NCBI GenBank assembly: GCA_020746105.1
Contig: CM036618.1
Coordinates: 620,001 to 684,000 of the forward strand
DNA from: Trogon surrucura
Taxonomy: Eukaryota > Chordata > Aves > Trogoniformes > Trogonidae
Reading direction: 5' to 3'
DNA: 64,000 nucleotides
The translations under genes and the position numbers were made by a program. A model generated the notes under the pieces. The model saw only the letters and a list, made by a program, of their open reading frames with translations, made no database searches and had not been told where the DNA came from. This document shows, one piece after another, positions 1-11,240 of this stretch; positions within the stretch are counted from its first letter, which is position 1; every line of letters starts with the position of its first letter.

Positions 1-69
1 GTCCCCCAGGGGCTTTGACCAGTCGGGTCCGGGATGATCTGCAGAGACAGAGCAGCCTGCACCAGCATC

Positions 70-131
70 GGAGGAGCTGGACTCCACGATCCTTACGGGT
101 CCCTCCCAGCTGGAGATATTCTGTGACTATA
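70..131 (+). mobile_element. CR1 LINE 3' end fragment
   Basis: This short stretch has the typical CR1 terminus: GGACTCCACGATCC, then GGGTCCCTCCCAGC, then TATTCTGTGACTAT. The element would extend left towards position 1, where similarity fades. Confidence 0.55.
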
Positions 132-351
132 ACACACGCTCAGGAGGCAAGCGGTGAGCAAGCGGCTGAGAAGACCAGAGCAAGCGAGGTTCAGACACTT
201 CGTAGTGGCCGTTCAGGCCTGACTTCACACCAGCACCATCCAAAATGGGCAGAGGTTAAAGAACGTTGAAAGCGAAAGCTTTAACCCGTGCCAGGCAAGA
301 GAACATCAGTCTCACTGAACACAGTGATACCTATTTCAGAGCTTTGTGTGA

Positions 352-566
352 ATGTTCCAACTGGACTCCAGAGGAAAATATTTCACCATGAGAGCAATCA
401 GACACTGGAACGGTCTTCCAAGGGAAGGGGTGGATTCCCCAACCTTAGATGGTTTTAAGGCTCAGCGTGACAAGGTGCTGGGCCGGTTCATTCAAACTGT
501 ATTTCCTTACCTGAAGGGGTTGATCCTTGAGGTCCCTTCCAACCCGGTAACCTATGAATCTATGGA
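352..566 (+). mobile_element. CR1 LINE 3' fragment
   Basis: This is a 5'-truncated CR1. A decayed reading frame resembles the CR1 ORF2 C-terminus ([20 protein letters not shown]). It is followed by the terminal GATCCTTGAGGTCCCTTCCA and an octamer-like end, CCTATGAATCTATGG. It abuts a second CR1 that starts at about 567. Confidence 0.8.
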
Positions 567-1466
567 AAAAGTGGCAAGAACTTGTGGGGGACAGATGATG
601 CACCACACTGCTGTGGTGCACTGCACCTGAGGGCAGGGCTGGCGTCCAGAGGGAGCTGGACAGGCTGGAGAGACGGGCCAGGGCAAACTGCAGGAGGGGC
701 AACAGGTCACAGGGCAAGGTCCTGCCCCTGGGTTGGGCCAGTCCCAGGCACAGACACAAACTGGGCACAGGGTGGGTTGGGAGCAGCCCTGAGGAGAAGG
801 ACTCGGGGGTGTTGATGGACGAGCAGCTCCCCCTGAGCCGGCCGGGCGCTCGTGCAGCCCAGAGGCCAACCCTGCCCTGGGCTGCATCCAGAGGAGGGCG
901 GCCAGCAGGGCAGGAGAGGGGATTCTCCCCCTTGGCTCGGCTCTGCCGAGACCCCACCTCGAATCCTGCGCCCAGTGCTGGTGTCCCCACCGTGAGAGGG
1001 ACATGGAGCTGCTGGGACGAGTCCAGAGGAGGCCACAGAGCTGAGCCAGGGGCTGGAGCAGCTCTGCTGCGAGGACAGGCTGAGGGAGCTGGGGGTGTTC
1101 AGCTGGGGAAGAGGAGACTCCGGGGGCACCTTGTCCCTGCCTGCAGTGCCTGAAGGGAACCTGCAGGGAGCTGGGGAGGGACTTTGTGCAAGAGTGTCCA
1201 GCGACAGGACAAGGGAAATGGGTTTGAACTGCAGGAGAAGGGGTTTAGGCTGGATGTGAGGGAGAAATTCTGCAGTGCGAGGGTGGCCAGACTCTGGACT
1301 AGATTGCCCAGAGAGGTTGTGGCTGCCCCCTCCCTGGAGATGCTCAAGGCCAGGTTGGATGAACCTGGAGCAACCTGGGCTGGTTCAGGGCGTCCCTGCC
1401 CATGGCAGGGGGTGGGTTCGATGATCCCTGAGCTCCCTTCCAACCCAAGACACTCCAGGACCCTTT
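567..1466 (+). mobile_element. CR1 LINE fragment, about 0.9 kb, near-identical to 57732-58705
   Basis: This GC-rich CR1 spans the ORF2 C-terminal region to the 3' end (GATCCCTGAGCTCCCTTCCA near 1423-1442). The frame is broken: residues like SSPEEKDSGVL in one frame switch to another near 845-870, where RPHLE-like residues continue. The stretch 624-1410 pairs with the complement of 57781-58567, with about eleven mismatches and no indel by eye. The shared frameshift shows both copies derive from one already defective element. Confidence 0.85.
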
Positions 1467-3265
1467 AACGTGGGCTGCCCGTGCAACACTGACACTCGTT
1501 AAATTACAAGAGGAGGGCTGGTACGAGCAGAGGGGGACGCTGCAGAACGCTGTGGGACACTGGAGCTCCAGGAGTGTCCCACAGAGCCACTGTTAAACAG
1601 GATTCGGCGAAAACGCTTTCAGGCCTCTTACTTTCGCGCTGTCCCTGTGATTCCACTCTACGTGCCTGAAGAGCTCAGCACTTACTGAAACAACGCTGGC
1701 AGGTAATTGGGCGAGATCCCGACTTGCTTTGAAGTTCACCCCCTCCGACGTTAGTAGGTCACCCCGCTCGCCCCGCAGCAGCGAGCACTACGCGGGCTAA
1801 TCTTCTGCCCAGCGCTCTCGCTACTCAACAAACTGCTCCTATTTCAGAGGGCAATTCTTTTGCCGTTGTTTGCTGTACCAACTCCCACCCTCTAATTACT
1901 CAAAAACTATCATTAAGCAGGTGGAAACCAAAGAACGACTTCCCTTGTACAGTACATTACACAGAACCAAACCCTTCAATAAGGCCCGTTATTTTTTATA
2001 CAAATTAACTAATGATCTCCTGCTGCCTTTTCCCTCTGACCACACGTCTTAGGGAGCAGAGTATCAGATCAATACGCGTGTTCGATAGGAAGCACCAAAG
2101 GCAGACTGAGGAAGGAAAGGAAAACCTATTTAGAAAAGCAATAGCTGACAAGGGAAAATACAAGTTCACAGCAAAAGCGAAGAAGCGGGTGCTAGAATTA
2201 CCCTTTTCCACAGAATTAAGAGGCCGGGCACACAGACATCTCGGGAAAATGACTGTCAGGGGCACGAGGGGTCGTGGCACTCGGCGAAAGCCGCGTCCCT
2301 GGCGAGATGCTAGAAGAAACGAGCCAAACGCGATCGCCCCGGGCGAAAGCCGAGCGGTTTCTGGGAACGGAGGGGTTTCTGTTGCTTTTGGCTCCGCAAA
2401 AATACTCCTGGAATGACACTGAGCGTCAGGAACTGCAGCGGGAGGCCAGAAAGCAGGGACGGTTCAGCGAAGAAACAACTACAAGCTGGAAAACGCCTTC
2501 CAGAGCGAGAATCCTCATTCCAAACCTCCTATTTAGCAGACAATTATGTGGTGATTTGATGGCAACCGACACGCTAATTTGATTTATTTCTAACCAAACC
2601 AAACGGCAGAACGCAAGCAAAGAGCTCACAAAATCCAAAGAGCAGGAACTGCAATGAACAGGGCGCAACAGAGCACCCGAGCTGCTCCCATGGCTGTGGC
2701 AGCTCAACAGGTCGGGGAATTTACCGCTTTAATCGCATTTTATACAATAAAATACCTGTCTTTTGACTTTGCACGGGAAGGAATTCAAATAAACCTTCTG
2801 ATCTCTGCTGTGTTTGTGGCTGAGGTTAAATAGTTTGGATTTCACAAACACTGAATTAGGAAATAATTGCAGCAACATCTGTGTGTAAGCTTTGAGCAGT
2901 TTTGCCCCCAAAAGTGAGGACAAGTTCTGGCAACACTTGTTTGTTGTATACACGTGAGATTTCCTGCAGCGACCGAACACAAACCTACGAGACGAAAAAT
3001 CCCATCAGACCCAAACGCGAGCGTTCGCGGCCAAACCCAAGAGGTGAAATACGGAAATTCAGAATTATGCTCTGCCCAGGTCCCCCGTCCCAAGCGGCTC
3101 TCGCCGCCCCCAGATGCTGCGTTGTCTTTCCTTTTCACCCCCCACACCCCAAACCCTCAGGGCTGGCCCCGCTGCCGCCCTCGTCACCCCCCCGGAGCGG
3201 CTCTGCCCCACGACCAGAGGAGGTTCAGCCCCAGGGCAGGCGGGCTGGGACCCCGCACGCAGGGA

Positions 3266-3425
3266 TTGTAGAACCCCTCAGGTTGGAAAAGGTCTCTTAG
3301 ACCACCTTGTCCACACACCAAGCCCACGGTTTCCGACTCCTCTCGGCAGGGCGGCTTGGGAGGCAGCGCTGCCAAACGCCCACCGCGTCGTGAAGGTCTT
3401 CTCCAACCGAAACGATCCCGCGAGA
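3266..3425. mobile_element. CR1 terminal remnants, two orientations
   Basis: At 3266-3320, GTAGAACCCCTCAGGTTGG and the following bases look like a minus-strand CR1 3' end. At 3390-3425, GAAGGTCTTCTCCAACC looks like a plus-strand end. Both are short and diverged. Confidence 0.4.
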
Positions 3426-3654
3426 TGCCCGCAGAGCCGAGGAGGGGTTCTGGCTGCTTTTCTACGGTAATATTTCATAACATCAAATATATATTTTTAG
3501 AGGCATTACACACAAACCAGAAATATGTCCTTCCTTAGTGGGTTTTGTGTTTGGGTTTGGTTTTTTTTTTTCATTTTGGACAGGAGTCTGTATTAAAAAG
3601 CAACAAACTACCTCCTGCTTCCTTACAAAGGAGAGAAGCAGGTGAAGGATGGAA

Positions 3655-3931
3655 AGTAACAAGTGACAGGACAAGAGGAAACGGCCTCAAGCTGCACCAG
3701 GGGAGGTTTAGATTGGACATTAGGAAAAATTTCTTCCCCAAAAGGGTTGTCCAGCCCTGGCCCAGGCTGCCCAGGGCAGAGGTGGAGTCCCCACCCCTGG
3801 AGGGGTCTCAGAGCCGTGCAGATGTGGTGCTCAGGGCCATGGGTCAGTGGTGGCCCTGGCAGGGCTGGGTTCACGGTTGGACTCGATGATCTTGAAGATC
3901 TTTTCCAGCCTAAATGATCCTATAACTAGTT
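3655..3931 (+). mobile_element. CR1 LINE 3' fragment
   Basis: It carries the CR1 signatures GTGACAGGACAAGAGGAAAC, ATTAGGAAAAATTTCTTCCC and GACTCGATGATCTTGAAG, and a terminal CCTAAATGATCCTATAAC. It is truncated at the 5' side. It is of the same broad type as the minus-strand copy at 8799-9110. Confidence 0.85.
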
Positions 3932-5881
3932 GAAAAGCCTTACTCTGCCTTGCATCGTGAAAACCGGGTGATTAAAGCAAACTGCTGCAAACAGAAAATT
4001 TTAAAGAGAGCTGTTGGGGTCTTGCTTCTGTTCTGAAAATACTTCAGACGAGGTTCCTTCCATTTCAAATAAGGCCATGCTCTCCAGCAGGCGGGTGGGA
4101 CTGGGAACTTACCGATTCGCAGACAAAAAATAAAATTATTTTTGTAGTGCCAGCGGCCCCGGTGTTTCTTCCAGCGGGCAGGCGCAGTCGCTGTCGAATC
4201 GTGCGACCCACTCGGAGCCAAGTTGCCCAAAGGGAACTCGCCACCCTGGGGACCGAGATCCAGAACTCAGGGATTACGTGGTGCTGCTTCTCAAAAAAAA
4301 ATCAGCCTTGATGCCACCTCTGAGATCCCCCAAGAAAACACCAAAAAGTCCAGCAAAAAGCGGGAAATCGCTACCCCCCAGTTCCTAGCGCTGAATAAGG
4401 AAGGAATTCTGTTTGAAGGCAACGTGCACTTCAAGAGCACCAAGTTTCTGGTACTTAATTCCTTTTCTGAGCAGGGGATGAAATATTTTACAGGACACGG
4501 GAAAACAACTAATTGCACGGATGCAACGGATTTGAGGTGGTCAACACTTTTGTAGCTGTCTCTGAACGGTGAAGAAGACGCAAAATTCCCTTCAGTTCCT
4601 TCTCCTGCTCCTTAAGCCACCCAGATTACGGCAGTGCCTGAAGATTCCCAAAGGACTGCAAGGAAAACACGGTGTGAGCCTGGAGCTGCAGGCAGGCACC
4701 GAGCACAGCTCTGCACAAACCTGGGTAAAATTCCACGCAGGAGGCGGATGCCAGCAGCTCCCGGCTGTAACGTGCCGCCTTCTGACAGCGCATCTGTACA
4801 GAAAAAATCAGGGGTTGCTTAAAAATAGCTGCGACCGCTGCTCCAGGGAGAGCACCAAGGGCAAGTACACCCCTGGGTGTGCGGAGTCAACGTTTCTTTT
4901 TTCCCTACAGAAAGGGCACATAACAACTGTGGCATCGTGCAAATCCTGTGAGCAACTTCCGAGAAACCGTGCAGGAATACGCTACAGATCAGCAACTCCT
5001 TTGTGCTCTTTGTTGTCTTGAAGGGCAGAAAACAGGCAATTCCTATTCTCAAGAGCAGGTTTTTTTATTTGTGGACAAGGAACGAGGAGCGTGGGCTCTG
5101 CCTCCCTTCCCAATTTTGAGCTCGGTTTTCCACGCGCCTTCACGGAGCTTTTCCACCTCTTTCACCGTGACGGATTCTCCCGACGGCCCCTCGTAGCAAA
5201 AGCAGCCAGAAGCGACCCCGGCGCAAAGGCAGGCAGAGAAAACAACGAACGGCAGATGATCCGACAGCAATTCAGGTTCAAAAAAACCCGCATAATCCAA
5301 AAATAGCAGCCTCGCCACTTGCCAAAGGGAAATATTTGGAGCGTGTTGGGATACGACAGCGTTTCCGCACCGAAACCGGAGCTGACACAAAGATCTCGTC
5401 CTTTTTTTCTCCGTCCTCTGCAAAGCCACACACTGAGGTTACCCGAGCAGCCACGAGGAGGAGGAACCGACTATTTGAATTTTGCAGGGTTTGTGCTAAT
5501 CACAACAACGGTTTAAAGGTGCGCGTGCTTCTGCCCCGATCATCGGAAACAGGCGGAACACGCTGCAAGAAGTTAAAAACCAATCACAAACCTGGAAACA
5601 CAGAGAGCCGAGGTTTCACAATTTTAGTACCAAGAAAAATAGTCTCTGAGAACTCTAACAACACCCAGGGAAAACACTCTCAGTGTGTCGTTTCCGAGCA
5701 ATTTTAAAATGAAGCCTCCCCCTGCCCTTTTTTCACGTAAAAGCCAGTTTATCTGCACGCAACATCCCTCACAAAAGCCTTAAGGAGCATTCTTCAGCCG
5801 GGTGTTTCCTCCAGCCTGGAAACGGAATCGCAGCAACTGCTCAGAGACGGCGGCACGACCAGGAGTTTGTTGTTACACCTC

Positions 5882-5974
5882 TTTATTCCCAGCAATTTGC
5901 AATATCCCAGTAATTTGTGTATTGCATATTGCACATTGCAAATTACTGGGATATTGCAAATTGCTGGGAATAAA
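5882..5974. repeat. Perfect 35-bp inverted repeat with 23-bp spacer
   Basis: The arm 5882-5916 is the exact reverse complement of 5940-5974, with no mismatch over 35 bp. The spacer 5917-5939 is AT-rich and itself contains near-palindromic TGCATATTGCA motifs. A transcript of either strand could fold into a long hairpin. Both arms are AT-rich and match no family I recognise. Perfect identity suggests a recent origin, for example by template switching during replication, or sequence homogenisation. Confidence 0.95.
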
Positions 5975-6119
5975 TGAGTAAATTAGCAACACGCAAATGA
6001 CTTATCGTGCCGAAACATCACGGTAAATTCTGCTGTTTCCCACTAAATCGTCACGTGGGGTTGAACGATCTCTCGGCAACAATTCCTGCTGCAAACGAAC
6101 GAGCTTTTACTTCGCAGCC

Positions 6120-6580
6120 GCTTTCTTCTTGCCCTGGCTCAACCGGGAGGGGAGGACGGAGGGATCCCGCGGCTCCGCGGGGCGACGGGACACCCTGGTT
6201 GGGAAACCAAACCCAACCCGGCAGCCCGGTCCTGCTGCCAGGCACCCCCCTCCCCGCTCCCCACACAACCACGCTGGAAGCAGCCCCCAAAGCGAGCTCT
6301 GCCCCAACGCCCGCGGATAATTCCAGGCGGAAGCGGCAGCAAACCTTGGTGGTGGAGGCGAGAGGCTCTGTGGTCCGGCGGCGAGCTGGCGTCCCGGCGA
6401 GGCGCGGTGACATCCCGGCGAGGCGCGGTGACATCCCGGCGATGCAGCATCCCGGCGCCGTCGCCAAGGAGACGGAGCCGCCACGTGACCCAGCGTCTCC
6501 CGGGCGCAGGGTCCGCTTCCCCCGGCACAACGGTTGGACGCGGGGGTCGGGGACGAACTGTCCAGCTACGGAAGGGCTGG
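6120..6580. promoter_or_regulatory. CpG-dense island, candidate regulatory element
   Basis: About 50 CpG dinucleotides lie in some 460 bp of GC-rich sequence, far above the flanks. It contains an E-box CACGTG at 6482-6487, an imperfect RFX-like palindrome GTCGCCAAGGAGAC at 6460-6473, and a 21-bp tandem duplicate at 6391-6432. No exon is identified beside it. It could be an intragenic promoter, or only GC-rich minisatellite-like DNA. Confidence 0.4.
6391..6448. repeat. 21-bp tandem repeat inside CpG island
   Basis: Two near-identical 21-bp units (6391-6411 and 6412-6432, one mismatch) are followed by a diverging third copy that starts at 6433. The core is TCCCGGCGAGGCGCGGTGAC. Confidence 0.85.
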
Positions 6581-8798
6581 GCTTTCATTTTACGTTTGAT
6601 TTATTTTTTCTCTTCTTTACATCCAACCCATTCTGACCTGCTCGTCGATCTGCCAGCCCGAGGCAGCGCACCAATGCGGCCGTGAAGTTATTTTTACGAA
6701 CAAACGCTGCTTTAGGCTTCGCTCCGTTCTTCCCCTCGAGTTAATTAACGCACCGGTGCGACGCGTGCTCGCTGAAACGCCACGTTCTCAGGGGAAACAC
6801 CAAGCTGCCCTGAGGTTCACACGGCGGCTCTAGCGGCAGAGCCAGGACAGAGCAGGTTCCCTCCTTCCCAAAACTCCAGGTCCCCGATTATTTTAATGCT
6901 CTCGGCAGCTCTGGGGATGGCAGAGGAAGGACAGAAGGAAGGACGGAGCAGAGAGGATAAAAAAGAAATAAAGACTGGCTAGAATATAGGCACAGATCTA
7001 ACCTATGAACACCTGCACTACAGTGCAGAGCCCTGTCTAAAAGAAAAATGAACGTATGGTTTATAAGGCATAAGCACAATGGACGTTATTCCACCACGTA
7101 ACCTGACCTCCCGCACGTAAAAAAATCAATGAAGAAAAGTTAAATTTCACCCTCTTAGTCCAGCATTGAGAGGAGTTCTGTAGGTTTGTCTAAAGCCTCA
7201 TCACATCCACCAGTTTGGATCTAAAGTGTCAAAGACCAAAAAGTCACAACAACTCTCCTCGGTTGTTTATTTTGTTACTGTCTTGGTCAGGAAATGTGGA
7301 TCCTTATGTGAAATTTGGTTTCAGCATCAATAGCTTAAGGATTAAAACCCAAAAGGTCTCAGCCCCTTTTGCAAGTACGAAAGGAACTGTAACTAACGGT
7401 CCGTGCTCTCTCCCAGAATAACAGCATTATTTCCAGAGCCCCGGCTCTGAATACGTGACAAGATGTTGCGTTATTATTAAAGAAATAGTGACAATATTGC
7501 ATAACTTGGTGACATAACTCGTACCTTGATAACATGGCATTGACAAGGAGGAGCCGAGAGCCGCTTGCTCACGCTGGAAAAAGATCACTGCAGGCCTGGT
7601 GTGCCATATGCCGAAAAAAAAAGAATTCAAAATAAAAAAAAACAAACCCAGAATTATAATCCCACCACTTGGAGGCTCCTATTCGTTTTGCTGGATGATA
7701 TCAGTAAGGTTTCTCCCAGCCAGAAAAAAAACCCAACAAACCAAAACGCACTTAACTTGCATGGAAATGAACACAAAGAATTCAAAGCCAAGAAAAAAAT
7801 TGTTCTGTCATGGAGAACCAGGACGGCCACAGTCAAACCCCAGATATCATCCAGGCCTGCTCGTGGGATATCGGTCAGATCAAACCGTCGGCTCGGAGGG
7901 ACCTAAAACCGCCGGGATCCTGAGGAAGCGATGATCAAGGCGACTACACAAAACACAGCAACGCGCCTCCTTCGCTTCCCAGCCGAAATTCAAATTAGCA
8001 GGTGGTGCATTCGCACGCAAAACCCAGCAGAACACCAAAACCAAGGAAAATACGCGTTGCGCACGTGTTTGGAAGAGATGTGATCTGCCTTCCGTTAGAC
8101 ATCCCTGCATTTTTTAGATGTACGTCTATGTCACTTTGGCCTGAAGTGCCTGTAACGTGACAGAAGCAGGCACGATCCCTCAGCGGTGACAGAATGAGCG
8201 TGAAAGTTAAAAATAAGCCGCCGTATTCCAGAACAAACAAACTCGTACCGCACTCTTACGCAGATCCCAGGAAAACACAGAGACCTGCAAAAATACAGAA
8301 ATAACCGGTCGCCGAGACCTCACCCCCTGTGCGCAGGCATCTGATCCCCGACCGTAACCAAGGATCTCGCACCACCTTCTCCAACCTTCTTCAGAGCGCG
8401 GTGGCATCGGCGCGAGCGTGGGAAGACCCTGGTGGGCTCCGGGCAGGACCTGCGGGACCCTGCGGCGCAACTCTCCAGTCCGCCCAGCAAGCCGCCGACA
8501 CTGGGCTGGTTGGTGCCGGCTGGTGGGAGCACACGTGGCCATGGTGGGGAACCTTGAGCTCCTCAAGCCAACGGGTGTGAAAGGGCAACTCCTGGCAGCA
8601 GCATGGCACGTGCCAGCACCAACGGTGGCCGTGGAGGATGGGGACCGGAGGAGCTTAATGTGTGGAGGGAAAAAAACAGAGGAAAAAGCACAGCGGGCAA
8701 CGTGTCCTCGTGAGTTCGTGCACACACACCAGAGGGACTCTGCGTACGCTGGTACAACAAGGTCACCTCCGAGCGCCCAGTGGAGAAAGCAAAAGTTT

Positions 8799-9110
8799 CA
8801 CAGATCACACAAACGTTTGGGCTGGAAAAAGCCTTTAAGGCCATTGAGTCCCACTGTGAACCCAGCCCTGCCAGGGCCACCACTGCCCCATGGCCTGAGC
8901 ACCACATCTGCACGGCTCTGAGACCCCTCCAGGGATGGGGACTCCACCCCTGCCCTGGGCAGCTCATTCCAGCGCCCAATGACCCCTTCAGTACAGAAAT
9001 TCTTCCTCGTATCCACCATAAACCTCCTCTGGAGCAACTTGAGGCTGTTTCCTCCCATCCTATCCCCGACTACGACCTGTCCCAGCGGGGCGGGAAGGCA
9101 CTCGCACACC
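8799..9110 (-). mobile_element. CR1 LINE 3' fragment
   Basis: This is a minus-strand CR1. The 3' end is near 8800 and the truncated 5' side near 9110. The decayed frame on the complement includes GNSLKLLQRRFMVDTRKNF, the usual CR1 C-terminal sequence, and the end shows GGCTGGAAAAAGCC. Confidence 0.85.
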
Positions 9111-9341
9111 TTGAGGGCTCAGGGCTCTCCTTCCTTCACATCACTCCCACTTCAGAGGGGAGAGAATCCTCTCAATTACCCAGTTTATCTTTTCCTCCTC
9201 CATTCAGCACGGAAAGGCAACCGGGTGTTCTGCTGTTCCCGGTAACCAAAGAGAACTGTCTGTCCGTAAGTCACGCGCTGCAGGTTCAGGACACCAAACC
9301 CCACACGAGAGGAACCTCCTCGCCCTCCCCAAGGAGGAAAT

Positions 9342-9590
9342 TCATGGAACCACAGAAACACCGGGTTGGGAGGGACCTCAAGGATCATCTGGTCCGACTT
9401 TTCTTGCCAAAAGCACGGTCTAGACGAGCTGGTCCGGCCCCGTGTCCAGCTGAATCTGAAGGGTGCCCGTGCTGGGGGCTCCACCCCGTCCCTGGGGAGA
9501 TGATTCCAACGGATGGTTGTTCTGACAGTGAAAAATTTTCCCCTTGTGCCCAACATGTGTCTGCCCTTTCCTGCCACCCTGATGCCCCAT
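9342..9590 (-). mobile_element. CR1-related LINE 3' fragment, different subfamily
   Basis: It starts ATGGAACCACAGAAACACCG and runs GGTTGGGAGGGACCTCAAGG. It then contains AAAAGCACGGTCTAGACGAG and CCTGGGGAGATGATTCCAAC, which mark a CR1 subfamily distinct from its neighbours. Minus orientation. The 5' limit is uncertain. Confidence 0.7.
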
Positions 9591-9834
9591 ATGCAATGGG
9601 ATGAGAGACGTCCCCCCAGGACGGCCACAAGGAGCACGTAGGACCCTTCCCTGCCACGGCTGGAGCAGGGCTGGAGCGTTACGGGGAGCGCACAGATGCT
9701 TTCAGCTTCCTCTGTCAAGGAAAAAATGCCCTAAACCCCCCAAAAGGCTGCAGCCCGGAGAGCACGGTGGTCTCCTGGAGCGAGGGCAGCCCTTCAGACC
9801 CCCTGACCGACCCTGCTCGGGGGACGCTGTGGGT

Positions 9835-10115
9835 CACAGAACCACAGAATCATTAGGGTTGGGCAAGACCTCTAAGGTCATCAAGTCCAACTGTCAACCC
9901 AACACCACCATGAGCACTAAACCATGTCCCCAAGTGCCACGTCTGCACGGGTTTTGAACTCCTCCAGGGAGGGGACTCCATCACCGCCCTGGGCAGCTTG
10001 TGCCAGTGGCTCAGTGGTGATGAAATTTTTCCTCATATCCAACCTAAACCTCCCCTGGAGCAACTTGAGGTCGTTTCCTCTTGTCCTGTCGCTTGTTCCT
10101 TGGGAGAAGAGACCA
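9835..10115 (-). mobile_element. CR1 LINE 3' fragment
   Basis: Minus-strand CR1 beginning CACAGAACCACAGAATCATT and GGTTGGGCAAGACCTCTAAG. The complement frame has the usual TRGNDLKLLQGRFRLDMRKN residues. The 5' side fades after about 10115. Confidence 0.85.
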
Positions 10116-10578
10116 ACACCCACCTCACTACCCCCTCCTGTCAGGGACCACCAGCCACAGGCACCGGGGCGTGCTGGCATGCATGAGGCACCCTCCTACA
10201 TCACAGGAGCTTCGTGATATCAAGAAAGTCTCTTTAAAAATGGATCAAGGCTGCTCAGATCTCACAAACACCTGCCAGTTTGTAATCTTTGAACTGCAAT
10301 GGTCTCGGGGGGCTTTTACTGCCACTATAAAAGATTTGAGGCTTTTAACTATGGGCTCAAAGTACACAGAAAGCGAGCCTTGATAAACTGCAAACTAATA
10401 CTTTAACACTACACCGGATTTAAGTAAGGCCAAATGTAAAATTATATACCCAGGACATAGAAATGCAAAGTAGATTGAGGGAATAGCGCTCTTTTTCCAA
10501 AGGTTACAGAAGAGGATTTATAGATCACAGTGGCCAGTGAAGGCAACTTGGCGAAAGCAGAGCTCAGCTGGTCCCTGA

Positions 10579-10592
10579 ACATACATACATAC

Positions 10593-10640
<48 letters not shown>

Positions 10641-10644
10641 TTAT
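10579..10644. repeat. (CATA)n/(AT)n microsatellite
   Basis: A run of ACAT repeats passes into about 18 AT dinucleotides (10603-10639). It is likely to be length-polymorphic. Confidence 0.95.
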
Positions 10645-11074
10645 ACATGAAGATAGATCTGTGTTCAGGTAGAGAAATAAAAAAGGATCGATGTTTTCTT
10701 GGGGGTTTTGGAGGCCCCGAAGCTTTTCACCGGAAGGTTTTCCCCAAACTGGAAGCAAGCCTGTGATTTCCGTGCAGTTTTCTCTAACGTTGCCTGGTCG
10801 GACGGACGAGCCCCATCTCAAAACGATTTCTCTCTGCACCGTTTCACAGACCTGCTCTCCAGAAGACACCAGCTCTGCTGAACCAGCAGCATCGGGGGGG
10901 ACACACATCCCCGTCCAGTCCCTTTAGGACTGGCTTAAGCACCCCAGTACTGACCCTCCTGCACCCCAAAAAAGAACCGATAACCTCTGGCTGTTCCTCC
11001 CCTACCCTTTAAGGCTTCTCGGCACACCAAAAGACCCTTTTCCCAACCCCACGGTACCATCATTTCTCTAATAG

Positions 11075-11240
11075 CCTTGGACACATTACCCTCACACGGG
11101 CTTTTTGGAAATCCAGGTATAGGAAATGCACAGATCCATCGGTGGTCCTGCATCGAGGACTGATGCTCTCGCAGAAGCCACCAGGGGAGGCCAATTTCTC
11201 TGAGAGACGGGCTGGAAACGCTCGACAGCCACAACTGTCA
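11075..11240 (-). mobile_element. Possible ancient CR1-type LINE ORF2 relic
   Basis: The stretch GGGCTTTTTGGAAATCCAGG resembles the minus-strand text of old amniote CR1-like elements, where a similar phrase encodes part of the reverse transcriptase. It is strongly decayed and has no open frame. This is a judgement by resemblance only. Confidence 0.35.

Noticed and set aside
6007-6636. Plus-strand open frame of 209 codons over the CpG island
   Set aside because: Its length is explained by GC-rich sequence with few stop codons. Equally long frames overlap it on the other strand, the product shows only repeats such as ARRGDIP from the 21-bp duplicate, and there is no recognisable domain.
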